Part shown: positions 12,801-24,800 of the stretch, one piece after another
How the letters are laid out: every line of letters begins with the position of its first letter
How positions within the stretch are numbered: position 1 is the stretch's first letter
Origin: Dichetophora obliterata
Lineage: Eukaryota > Arthropoda > Insecta > Diptera > Sciomyzidae
Reading direction: 5' to 3'
DNA length: 64,000 bases
Assembly (NCBI GenBank): GCA_963920525.1
Contig: OY986439.1
Span: forward strand, 50,409,482-50,473,481
Made by a program: the position numbers and the translations under genes
The notes under the pieces: model-generated
Databases searched by the model: none
Seen by the model: only the letters and a program-made list of their open reading frames with translations
Told to the model about the DNA's origin: nothing

Positions 12801-15800
12801 GGCAGTGATAAATTTAATAAGTTATCCTCTTAAAATTGCGTTTTAACCTATGTAAATGTTGTATAGATGTTGTTTTGAAAGTTCAATGCCTTGCTTAAAC
12901 AAATGCAGCGCGATGACTAAATTCCTTAACACGTGAACTTTTGGCTTTTACCGACTTAATTTTAATTAACCATAAACTTATTAAATCACTACGTAAACAT
13001 AGTAATTCGCATTATTTGCTGTTATTAAAAAAAAAAAAGTATTTCGCATTATTGTCTTGCCAGTTTAATAACAGCTTTTTATCTAGTTATGATTGTTATA
13101 ACAGCTTCTTATGACGTTACAGACACCTGTGCAGGCATACAGCCCCTTTGTTTAAACCGCTTAATGCGCACGGGTGCCATTACTCACTTTATTTCCCACT
13201 TCCGCTTAATCGAGAAGAATTTTGCGTGGCGTCAATAGAAATGGCTAAGTATATTATTAACTTGTTAATGAAAAACAACAATAAAAGCAGAAATACAGCT
13301 GTTATCAAACGCTCAAGTGTTTTATCAACAAACCTAAGCTCAAACAATCAGTTGGTCAACTCTGAAGAAATGTCCCAAAGATAAGTATGTATTTGAAGAG
13401 GTGTCATAATCCACTCGATTGATCTAAAAATTTTTTATTAGTGATTTTAATTAGAAATGTGTATGATGCATGATTCATAGTAACTTTTATTATTTACAAA
13501 AAACCAATGTTTAATAATTAAACAGCGGTTGCTGCTTATAGCCGTTATTGTGGCGCTAGTGTTTTATAATAGTTCATTTAGTCTTGAAAATGTTAACAAA
13601 TTTACATAAGTTAAACCTGCACTGTTTTCATTGTTTAAAATTGTAGTCGCCATTATTTTTTTTTTAATTTATTTAATTTATTAATAACGTTTTCTTTTCA
13701 AATTTCGCATTTTAGCACGCTAACGTTAATTGTAAAAAACCACTTTTACTGCGTTTTAATGTTAATATTTATTTATTACATTTTTATTGTATTTGTTGCT
13801 GCTATGAATCATTTGCTTTGTAGAGGTTTGTCAAGTTGTATGCTATTTAAAAAATAGCATAGCTTGAGCTCAGATGTCTAAGGACTAGGCTTATCTTAAT
13901 TCTTAAGTGGGACATTTGAAATTTTTTAGGTTCTATGATATCCTTGGTTAAAACTGAATATTACTGTGGTAATGCTGAAGCAATCACTTACCACTACTTG
14001 TTTTTATAGCTTACGATTTAATTTTATGTTAGCTTTCATATTTGAATATATTATTAGCTTTCTATAATTTAAATTTTATTTCTTCGTCTGCTGCAGTTCT
14101 TGAAATTGGCTGCGATTTTATTGTCTTATTGAAAGTTTTAATTTGAACAAGAACAATTTTGAAGAATAGTAAAAAGAAAGAGGCAACTAGAAGAGACAAA
14201 GTTCCCGGTAGAGTTTCAAGATTGACCTAAAATAAAAACCTTGGCTTTAACGTCATATCGTTCAGATGTGTTTATTCGAACACATGTCCAATCATATACA
14301 ACTTAAAAAGTAGATTGGTCACAGCCTAATCACTCAACACTACTGAAGATGGATGGCTAGCTCCTTCGGAAACATTCTGTCTAGTCTGTTGTGTGATTGA
14401 CTCTCCACAGAGTTGTTGTTGTTGCCTTATTCAAAAGTTACTTGATCTAAATAGCTCATAGCACGATGCTACAAAAAAAAATCGTATGTACTTTTGAAGT
14501 GACGTAGCAAAAATTGTAGATCTGTAACTCGGTTACAAGTGTTTCTGTAACTGATAAGCGAGTAAATAGTGGTCCGTGATGGAAAAGATACACAAGCAAA
14601 AGGAAGTATATGAAATTTCAACAAGTGACAGAAATTTTTGTGTGTAATTTCTTGAGGTTCTAAAAACAATAAATAGAATATAATATAAATATTACACAGT
14701 ACGACAAAATCAAATTTTTTTGAGTACACATGAGAAATGTTGACATAATAGGGCTATTCCCAGTTACGGGCAAATAGCTTTGCAAATGTATGCCCTACCA
14801 AATATTTGCCATCAACTGTGAGCACACTTTTTAGAACACTGTTGCAAACAAAACTCACTGCTGTTTTGGAGGGGAAAAAAAAACAACACGAACAGTATTT
14901 GTGGTGTTTTTCGTTATTATTTATCAAAGTGTATTATTTATCAAAGTGAGTTCCATATCAGAGTCTGTTAATTTTGTTTTATTAGCGGCGTTTGGTTAAA
15001 ATGTGACAGCTGATTGATTGGCAAATAAGTTTTGCCCATGCTTGACTGTATGCAATGCGATTTTAGTGTTGCAAATTTGACACAGTCGGGCAAATGCAAA
15101 TCTGTACATTTTGTTGTTGTGTTGAAAATATTTGCCATCATATTTTGCAAATGCCACGATGCCACGCTATTTGCCCGTAATCGGGAATAGCCCTAATATG
15201 AAAATAAATAAATACGTGTCTCAGCGTTTTGCTGTAGCACGTCAGAATTTTGAGAAAATCGATTTTTAAGCTTCGAAGGTCCGTGGAGGTTCACTTGTAA
15301 TGTAATACTATTATAAAAAGTTCTATAAAAACAGAATGGGAGAACCGATTTTAATGCTTGAGCCAGTTTCGAAAAGAAAATTAAATTTGGATTTTTTTTT
15401 ATTAAAAAAACAATTTTTTCTCTGCTAGATGGTGCTTTAATTTTAATGAAAATAAAAAAAATTACCAAAAATGTACGAAATTCATTAAAAATATCGCTGA
15501 ATCAAGCGGTTTCCGGCCAGCAAAGCACATTCTACTTTAGTTATTAGATTTAAAATTATCAACATTGTATTTTTAATGAATTTCGTACAGTTTTGGTTAT
15601 TTTTTAATATGAAAAATATAGCGCCATCTAGTGAAGAAAATTAATAAAAAAATATTCAAATTTAATTCCCTTTTCAAAACTGACTCAAGCTTTAAAATCG
15701 GTTCACCCATTCTGTTTTTATAGAAGTTTTGTAATAGTATTACATTAAAAGTGAACCTCCACGGTCCTTCGAAGCTTAAAAATTGATTTTCTCAAAATTC

Positions 15801-18800
15801 TGACGTGCTAAAGCAAAACGCCGAGACACGTATTTTTTTATTTTAAGCCTATTTTCATATTCTGTTAAAATTTCTCATGTGTACCAACTACTGTCGTACT
15901 GTGTTATAAATATTATAAATCCTAAATTTATGAATATGGCGAAAAAAATACATGTTTTTATTATTTATGCTGACAATTACACAATTATGTCCTGATGTTA
16001 CACACTTTGACAATTAGTGATGTTGTTATTAAATACACAAACCTTATACACAAATTTCGATGCATTCTTTTAATGCGGTTGCTTAATGCAATGATACAAA
16101 TTATATCATGGAATAAATTTCATTTATGAAATATTTCAGTTTAAATATTCAATAAAACAAACATATAAAGTATATATAAAATTGCGTTAATAAAATATTT
16201 ATAATCTATATGAAAAAATTAAAGTTGATATCTTGTACCCGGAGTATTTGTAACATTTGTTATAACATTTATTTCCACAGCTTCATCGAATATGACTGTT
16301 GCACATACAAGAAAAAATGTTTCTCACCAAGTAATAATATATTGAGAACTTCAGTCGATTCGAGTCGCATATTTTAGTTTACAGAAACACTTTGTGAATC
16401 GAATTCCTTCGAAAGTAGAATTGAAACAAGCGAGACGAGTCGCCGATTTTTCTCATTTTATTACAGAGACAGTGCAAGTGAGAATGATGTCAAGGTGAGA
16501 AAATCTGGTGAGAACTGCAGTGAGAAAAGTTACAGAACTGAACTACTGGTCGAGTATAACACGACACCGTACACTCAAAAATATTTGTGTGTAAATATTA
16601 CTAATAACTGCGTCCATTCTACGAATTTTATTCGTAGTTTTCAGTCACGAATAGGATTCGTAGAATCGACGTATATTAGTACATATTACGAATATTTCAT
16701 TATTATTAAAAAAAAAAATCTATATTAAACGAATACATTTGTTAAATTTATGAATGATTATAATATCTTATAACGAAAAAAAAAATATTCTGTTTGAACC
16801 TCGGCTTTTTAGCTTACGGGCCACGCACTCCACCAGTACGCTACATCCACTTTACTTTAAATACAGTTTCTTTATACCTTGGCTCTTTAGTTTACAGGCC
16901 ACGCACTCTACCAGTAGGCTACAGTCACGTTACAATCATACGGTTCCTTATGTTCTGCAGATGTTCAACAAACAAGGCTGAACGATTTCGGTTTTACATT
17001 TTTTAAACTCTACTAATAATTCATACATTCTACTAATAATTCATACATTCTACTAATAATTTATACATTCTACTAATAATTCATACATTCTATTAATAAT
17101 TCGTACGGTCAGCCTACGAATGAATTGTTTCTACTAATATTATTTTTCATTCGTAAATAGTACGAAAGTATTAGTAAATACTACGAATGCAATGAAAGAA
17201 ATTACGAAGTTATTCGTACGACAAATTTACGAATATTAAGGGTTCTCATCTAAGCATGTAACTGACCCGTAAACATTGTAAACCTTGTGAACTAACATGC
17301 GCGTAAACAATCTGTTAAAATTTGTATGGGCGTGAGTTTACATCATTTCCGAGCCTATTTTGTAGTGTAAACTAGCATGTAAATCTACGTGTGTGAATGA
17401 TGGTTGCCTTTGGCGCTAATCAATACATATTTAAAGTAGTTAAAGTAAATATGAACACGTTTTATTTATTTTTCTATGTTAATGAAGGTTTTTAAAAGGT
17501 TTAAAATTTAAAAAAAGGCATAATGTTGTCGCAGCCGCAGCCGCCATTTTGTCGACATTTACGCTATTTACACTTTATCGCTCATCAAAAAATTAAAAGC
17601 TATACATGTTTACATGTTTACATGCTTAGATGAGAACCCTTATTATTATTATTATTATATACACAGTCATTCGTACAATGCACTAATACGAATTGATTTA
17701 TTTTTGTTCAAGAATATCATTAGTATATAAAACAAATATATTCGTAGATACTACATCACACCCAAAAAATATTTAGTATAAAATTAGGAATAAAATCTTT
17801 GTAGAAATACAAACAGAGGCTATTCGTAGAATGTACAAATGTTTTGTACATAGCACAAACGTTTGTAGTGTTGGCCGCATGAAAAAAATTTTGTATTCGT
17901 AACTTTGTACATTCTACAAACGCTAGTTTGTAAAAATCTATAATGTATAAATATGTGAACTGAACGAACATTGTTTGATAATATACAAAGCGGTGGCAGC
18001 AGCGTTCGTATATTTGTTCGTATCTTTGTAGATGAAACGAATGCGTTTGTAAAATATACAAATATTTCTTTGTACAATGTACAAACGGTCATTTGTATTA
18101 TTTACAAAGTTGTTCGTAGGCTGAAAAGAACAAACAGCTTTGTAGAATATAATAATTGTTTTGTACATAGTACGAAGCTTTTTTTGGGTGCAGGCATTAA
18201 AAGATTTTACGAATGAATTCGTAAAGATATCACAATAAAAATACTTTGTATATTGTAAGAATATATGTAGAATGTACGAATATTTTGTTTACCAATATCA
18301 TTCGCAGAAATTTACTAATAAATTTTTTGAGTGTACTTGCGATTGTTAATTGTTAATAAACTCCCAAAATTTAATTTTACCATTAAAAACCCGATTTTTA
18401 GGTATTTGATGCATTAAACAATCAATGGGTCATGTGAATAAAAAATCAGCAAATGCTTTTACTGAATTTTTCTAGTAAAAAGTATGGATTTAGTGAATAA
18501 AAAAAGCTATATCTATATAGCTTTTTTTATATCTATATCTATATAGCTTTAAGCTTTTTAAGCTATATCTATATAGCTTTTTTTATTCACTAAATCCATA
18601 CTTTTTACTAGAAAAATTCAGTAAAAGCATTTGCTGATTTTTTATTCACATGACCCAATAACTCAGACATTTTTTTAAACGATTTTCAATTTTAAATCGA
18701 TTTTGGAAATATAAAAAATAAAGCTTTCATAATATGTACATAACTTAAGAACTATTAAAAGAATTTTTGAGTTATAATCGGCCAAACCTAACAATTTTAC

Positions 18801-21800
18801 CTTTTTAAAATTTTTTCAACTTTGACGATAATTTACTACCAAAGTTTGGTTAAAAGCTACCAAAGCACACTTTATTAATAATATATGGTCAATCTGTGTG
18901 ATTATCATATCTTATATCTGATTTATAAATTCTTCTTTTTTAAAATATTTTATTCCAGATCTGGGCCCTATTCTCTGTGAGTTTTAAAGTGTAGACTTCT
19001 CCCGACTGAAGCTTGGAACTTTTTAAATTTTTGATTGCAATTTGTAACCAAGGTAGAATCACTAGCATTCAGAAATTTGCAACTTTTCACAAAGATGGTG
19101 AATGTCTCATTGTTGCTCTCTTCTTCAAATTTCTAGTACACGGGAGCAGAACTTAGTAAAGACTTGGACAAGTTTTCAAAAGTTATCACAAATTTTCAAG
19201 TACGGGTACAGATCTTTGGTTTCAGATTTGTCACTATAGAATCTTGTGATTGAATTGTCGCCCTTTTTCGGTGTTCTGATGGAGTTGACATTTTGCACTC
19301 ATATGTAATTTCGATGACAATACATTGTTATGGAAATACATTTTCTATTAATTTTAGAAGCTAGTTTTAAAGCCCCAAGTTAAAAGCTTTAGCCATGAAA
19401 TCGGCAACAAAGGCAAATTTTCATTTGAGAGTTAACAAAAGACAACTACATACAATTTTGAATGCTAACCTAATGGGCAGCTTAAGAGTTTTTTTTACTG
19501 CATCGTTTCTGTAGCTCGTTTCTATAACAAAATCGGCAAGTTACCGATTTGTGTGAGATCAGCCGTTATCAATTTCGAAACAACTAAAGTTTCTGTATGT
19601 TCAAATCGGGAAAAATTCAGACCGTGATGAAAAATAACATAAATCGAGAAGAACCATTGCGAAATTAAGTCAAATTGAAAGTGAATATGTACTTGCAGCT
19701 TAAGAAAATGAATTATGTAGTAATGATGTGTAGTAATGTTTGCGGAAATAATCAACAATTATGAATGTTAATAATTTGACACTTAGTGCTGTGCAACGAA
19801 AACTTATAAATATATGCTCATATATTGTTTTGCTAAAATTTTTAACTGTTATGTAAATAGGCATTATTTCTAAATTGTATTACCTTGAAAAATGAAACGT
19901 TTTATAACAACAACGAAATATTTCAAACAGTAAAAAATTCAACTTAAATGAAAGGAACAATTTTTAAAGGTACATTTCGCGTACTTATAATTTAATAATA
20001 CACAACACTACTGACATTAAATAAATCGGTAAAATTTTCACTTGCAGCAAAGCTAGTGAGAAAAGTGACACATTTTTATCGATTCACTTTTCTTACAGAA
20101 ACACTTTTTTAAAAGGCTCCATTGAAGTGAAATCGGAACATGTGACAAATTACCGATTTGAAACGAACGAATTGAACAGAAATCGATTCAGATTCGAACA
20201 GAAACATTGCAGGTGAGAGTGACGTCAAATCGGTAATATGAGTCAGTAACTACGATCGCTACGAGTTACAGGAACGAGCTACTGGTGTTCAAGGCAAAGC
20301 GATATATATGTACCACGTTTATCCGGCGCTTCAAGTCGATTTTAACGAAGTCGATTTGATTGAAACCGTTGCATAAACTGAACTTCAAACCGTCTTGAAA
20401 ATTTCAAATCGATTTAATAAAATCAAATTTCAAATCGGTTCTTAAATTTTCAAGTCGTTTAGAAAAAGTGCATAAACAAAAATTTATTTTTAAACCGTTT
20501 CGAAACTCAGCTGTTTTGCTCTCATTGCTTTAAAATTTCAAAACGCTTCCACAATCCCTTTCACTGAGGCCGATTGAGTGCTTTAGTGTAATCACACTAC
20601 ACTAAACTGTTCTGGGTCAAAACGATGTAAGAGAATGCGCTTTAACGTGCCGGATAAACGTGGTAACAGATAAAGTCAAAATAATATCCACAAACTCTTA
20701 TGCTAATTGCATGAGCGGTTTTTTAAGAGACATACACTACATTAAACTAAGCACACTCTGGCGCTTAAGATATTGCAAAAAAAATATTAATAAAGGACCT
20801 ACCATAGGCGTTAACACCTAATTAAAGTTTTTCATGCTAATCCAATAAGTACTCGAAAACAAGTAACCAGTAATCGAATCAGTAAACAAATTTTTATACT
20901 GATCGGAAGAGCGGTTTAGGAGTCTATTGCGACAGAGATATTCTTTTTTATACATATCGCTCGTTTTCTTCAATTACGTTACAACTCAAAAAACATAAAA
21001 ATCGAGTAAACTATGCAGGACCGTTCGTTCTACCATGCTCTTTATTATATGTTATTTTGGTGATGATGTCTTTCATATTCTCCACGTTAGATTTGACTTT
21101 GTGATTACACCTTGATAATTTTTTTTTATTTACGTTAGAAATTATTTTTGCGGTACCATTGTGTGTAGATTAACTATTTCAAAACTTAAGGCATAGTTTC
21201 TGTTTGAGCAATAATTAAAAAGTTAAGGACCAATTTCCTGTATCTGTTTAAATCTTTAAATGCTTCTACTGAAAAATTAGTTTTTTTTAGTTGTAACGTT
21301 ATTGAAGAAAACGAGCGATATATTTAGAAGATAACCACTGTACAACATATGAATGAAATCTGTCTGCAGCACATGACACCTCCCATACAATTTAATTAAT
21401 CGTTACATATAAAAGTTGAAGTCTTTAAAATTGGTAAATGTGTGATTTTTATAAAAACATACTGCACAAAATTTTATTTCGATTAAAGATTGAGCGGTGC
21501 GGGTCATCTCTTTTGGTATAGCTTCAAACATTTGAAAAAAAATCATAAAAAATAATTATTTTAAATTATGCAGAACGAGATAAATATCTTTTTAACCATT
21601 TCATGCTTAATAGCGTGAAGTGCATGTTATATTATAGTAAGACATGGTAAGAAAGTTTTTGTTTTTCCTTTCTGAAAAACATACTTGATTACAAAATCTG
21701 TGGACATTGGACAAAAAACTTCTCTCGAGATATAACAATTTTCCAATATTTCAATAATATACATTTTTAAAATTTACATATAATTCTTTTATATATAATA

Positions 21801-24800
21801 TTCGTCGTATTTTTATGGTTTTTAGTTAAAGAGATATGGCATTGACAAATTAACTTCTTTCGAGTTTTTTTTAAAGTTGCATTTGACAAAATAGCTTCTT
21901 TAAAACAGTTTATGAATTTAATAGAACATGACGAAATATTCTTTTGACAAAACAATATATCTCCATTTAACGCCGGGGTTAATATTCTAAATTTCTTGTT
22001 ACTTCCTTTTAACTAATATTCCAATGTTCTTCTTTTGAAAAGAGCTAGTTCGTCAAATGCATTTCAACAAACAAAAACCAACTTGCCTCGATATAAGCGA
22101 TCAAGATTTTAGACTGTTGCTTCATACGAATAACAACTTGTATGATACAAGTTAATTTTTTTTTCAAAAATTCATTTGGCTGACAAAACATTTTAAGTTT
22201 TTATTTAAATTTTTAAAAATACAACATAGCTCTTATATGAAAAGAAGTGATAAGGAAATGCTTATTTACCCCTTAACTGGTGCATCTGTTCTGTGGGAGC
22301 TCAACAAAAAACAAATGAGTATATTTCTCTAATAATGCAATTCGAAATTCTATTTAATTCATTTCGAATATTCAAAATAATTAAAAAAATTCTGATTTAA
22401 CCCTTTAATGTCAAATGTTGGTTATTGGCAACATTGTATATTTTCGGTCATAGTTACTACAGTTTTTGATATTTTTGCTAACGGGTTTGCTCCAACTAAA
22501 ATTAACATGTGTGAGCATTTGTATATGATGTTACATTTTAAAAATCATTACAAGTGTTAATTTGAGAGCGAGTTAAAGTGGGGTTCAGACGTGAGCAAAA
22601 AAAAGTCGAAAAGGTTGTTTTACAAAAGTTCAAATAAAATCTAAATACGCAAGAATTTTATTATAAAAAGTGAATTTTATTATAAATAACAGGTAAGAAA
22701 ATGAAATAAAGTTTGCAAAACTTAAAAAAAATTGTTATTGTTATGTGAGGAATTTCATGAACACAATGTTGCTTATAGGTAACATTTGTTCATAGTAGCA
22801 ATAATTTTAGTTTTGTTTTTTGTTTAGAAATGCGCCCAAAAGGTCTCACAGAAACAGAAATAAAACGAATTTTCGATTTCGACTGGAACAATTCTGATGA
22901 TGAAGAAGGTGAAGAAGAAGAAGAAGAAGAAGAAGAAGAAGAAGAAGAAGAGTTATATGATGCCAATTTGGAAAGAGTCATTGAAGAAACAATTGATCAA
23001 GTAAGTGTTATTATATTTTAGTTAGTTATATATTTAGTTGTATTGATCTAATAAAATCCCGTACAGGTAAAGAAAAGGGGAGAAAACGTTGAAATAAATT
23101 TGATTACCAGAATTATTGAAGAAGATGAACATGCTGATGAAGAAGTTGAAAATGAAGGGGATATATAAAACATCGTCACGGAAACTTTTGAAAAAATCAA
23201 TCTGGAGGGTTTGAGATGGAGGAACACAACCCTACCCGATTGTGAAACTGCTTGGAAAGAAGAAACAGTTTGGGGAGAAGTCAAAGATCCAATAAAATAT
23301 TTCAGTGAGTTCTTCGATGATGAAATTATAAACAAGATTTGCAACGAAACAAATCTATATTCGATGCAAACGAAAGGTGTAGAGCTAAATTGTTTACCAT
23401 TCGAGATTAGACGATTCTTCGGTGTACTTCTTTATTTTGGAGTAATACAAGTTCCAAATTTACGAATGGCTTGGATGCCAAACTTCAGATTATCAGCTGT
23501 TGCAGATTCTTTATCAAGAGCACGCTTTGAGAAAATCAAAGAATCTTTTCATATAAATGATAATACTCAACAGCCGGAACGTGGATCACCTAATTACGAC
23601 AAACTTTATAAAATACGACCATTACTGGATAAAATGAAAGAGAAATGCAACAAAATAGACCAGGAGGAGCACCAGAGCATTGATGAACAAATGATTAAAT
23701 ATAAAGGATGTCACAATCTAAAACAATACCTACCAATGAAGCCCAATAAGTGGGGTTTTAAAATGTTTACAAGAGCTGGAGTTTCAGGTATCGTATACGA
23801 TTTTGCTCTCTATGTAGGAGAAGGAACGTGTCCCCCTTTTGGATTAGGGATCTCATCAGATATTGTGTTGCACTTGGCTTCTAATGTTCCACAAAACAAA
23901 AATTATAAATTATTTTTCGATAATTGGTTCACTTCCATAAGTCTGATGATTGCGCTAAAGGAAAAAGGTATTTTAGCAGTAGGTACAATTCGAAGCAATC
24001 GAATGAAATACTGTAGCCTTTTGAATGAAAAGGAGCTCATGAAAAAAGGTCGTGGATCGTATGATTTTAAATTTGAGGCAGCATACAATTTAGTTGTCTG
24101 TCGCTGGTACGACAGCAAGAGCGTTCAACTTGTCTCAAATTATATAGCTGAAGATCCAGTTTCAGAATGCAAACGTTGGTGTCGTAAACAAAAGAAGTAT
24201 ATAAATATACCTAGACCTGCTATTGTTGAGTGTTATAACAAACATATGGGAGGCGTAGACCTGGTTGACATGTTGTTAGAGTTGTATAAAATCAACCACC
24301 GTTCAAAAAAATGGTATATGCGCATTGTATACTGGTGCCTCAGCACAGCAGTAGTCAATAGCTCGTTGTTATATAGAAGAGACCTCAAAGATCAAGACTG
24401 CAGAACGAAACATATGTCATTGTTGGATTTTCAATTTAGTATAGCAAACGAGCTTCTACACGCGTCTGATATAGCGCCAGTAAACCATCGCAAAAGAGGA
24501 CGCCCATCGGCAATCCTTCCAAGCATGCAATCTGATTCACCGTCTCCAGCACCATCTGACATTTCAAACGTTTCGTCACAAAGTTCATCGTCGTCAGCAA
24601 AGCGATCAAACATATCGGAACCTCCAAAATCCATGCGTCTTGATCAAGTTGGTCATTGGGTTGAATGGGGAGCAAAAGGAAGGTGTAGATTATGCCAAAC
24701 CGGAATTCCAAATTCAAAATGTTCAAAATGTAAGGTATACTTATGTTGTAATCCACAAAAAAATTGTTTTGTATCATATCACACATGAAATGTATAAAAA

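Larger units (their letters stand above)
16572..18333. mobile_element. TACGAAT-rich TIR element, copy 2, with nested insertions
   Basis: Ends CACTCAAAAA and TTTTTTGAGTG flanked by TA. The interior carries dozens of TTACGAAT/ACGAATA motifs and a tandem of ACTAATAATTCATACATTCT around 17025-17100. On the minus strand it has two successive tRNA-like segments (about 16793-16850 and 16880-16945). Elements at 17239-17640 and 17759-18190 are nested in it. Confidence 0.65.

Noticed and set aside
14469..14729. 86-codon minus frame
   Set aside because: Runs into the arm of the foldback element and is rich in Phe/Ile/Tyr as expected from AT-rich DNA.
17756..18216. Overlapping frames of 76-101 codons on both strands
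   Set aside because: Produced by the TACGAAT/TTTGTA motif repeats of the nested TIR element; not protein coding.
22900..22955. GAA trinucleotide microsatellite as a stand-alone repeat
   Set aside because: It is in frame and encodes the poly-Glu run of the piggyBac transposase exon 1, so it is described there.
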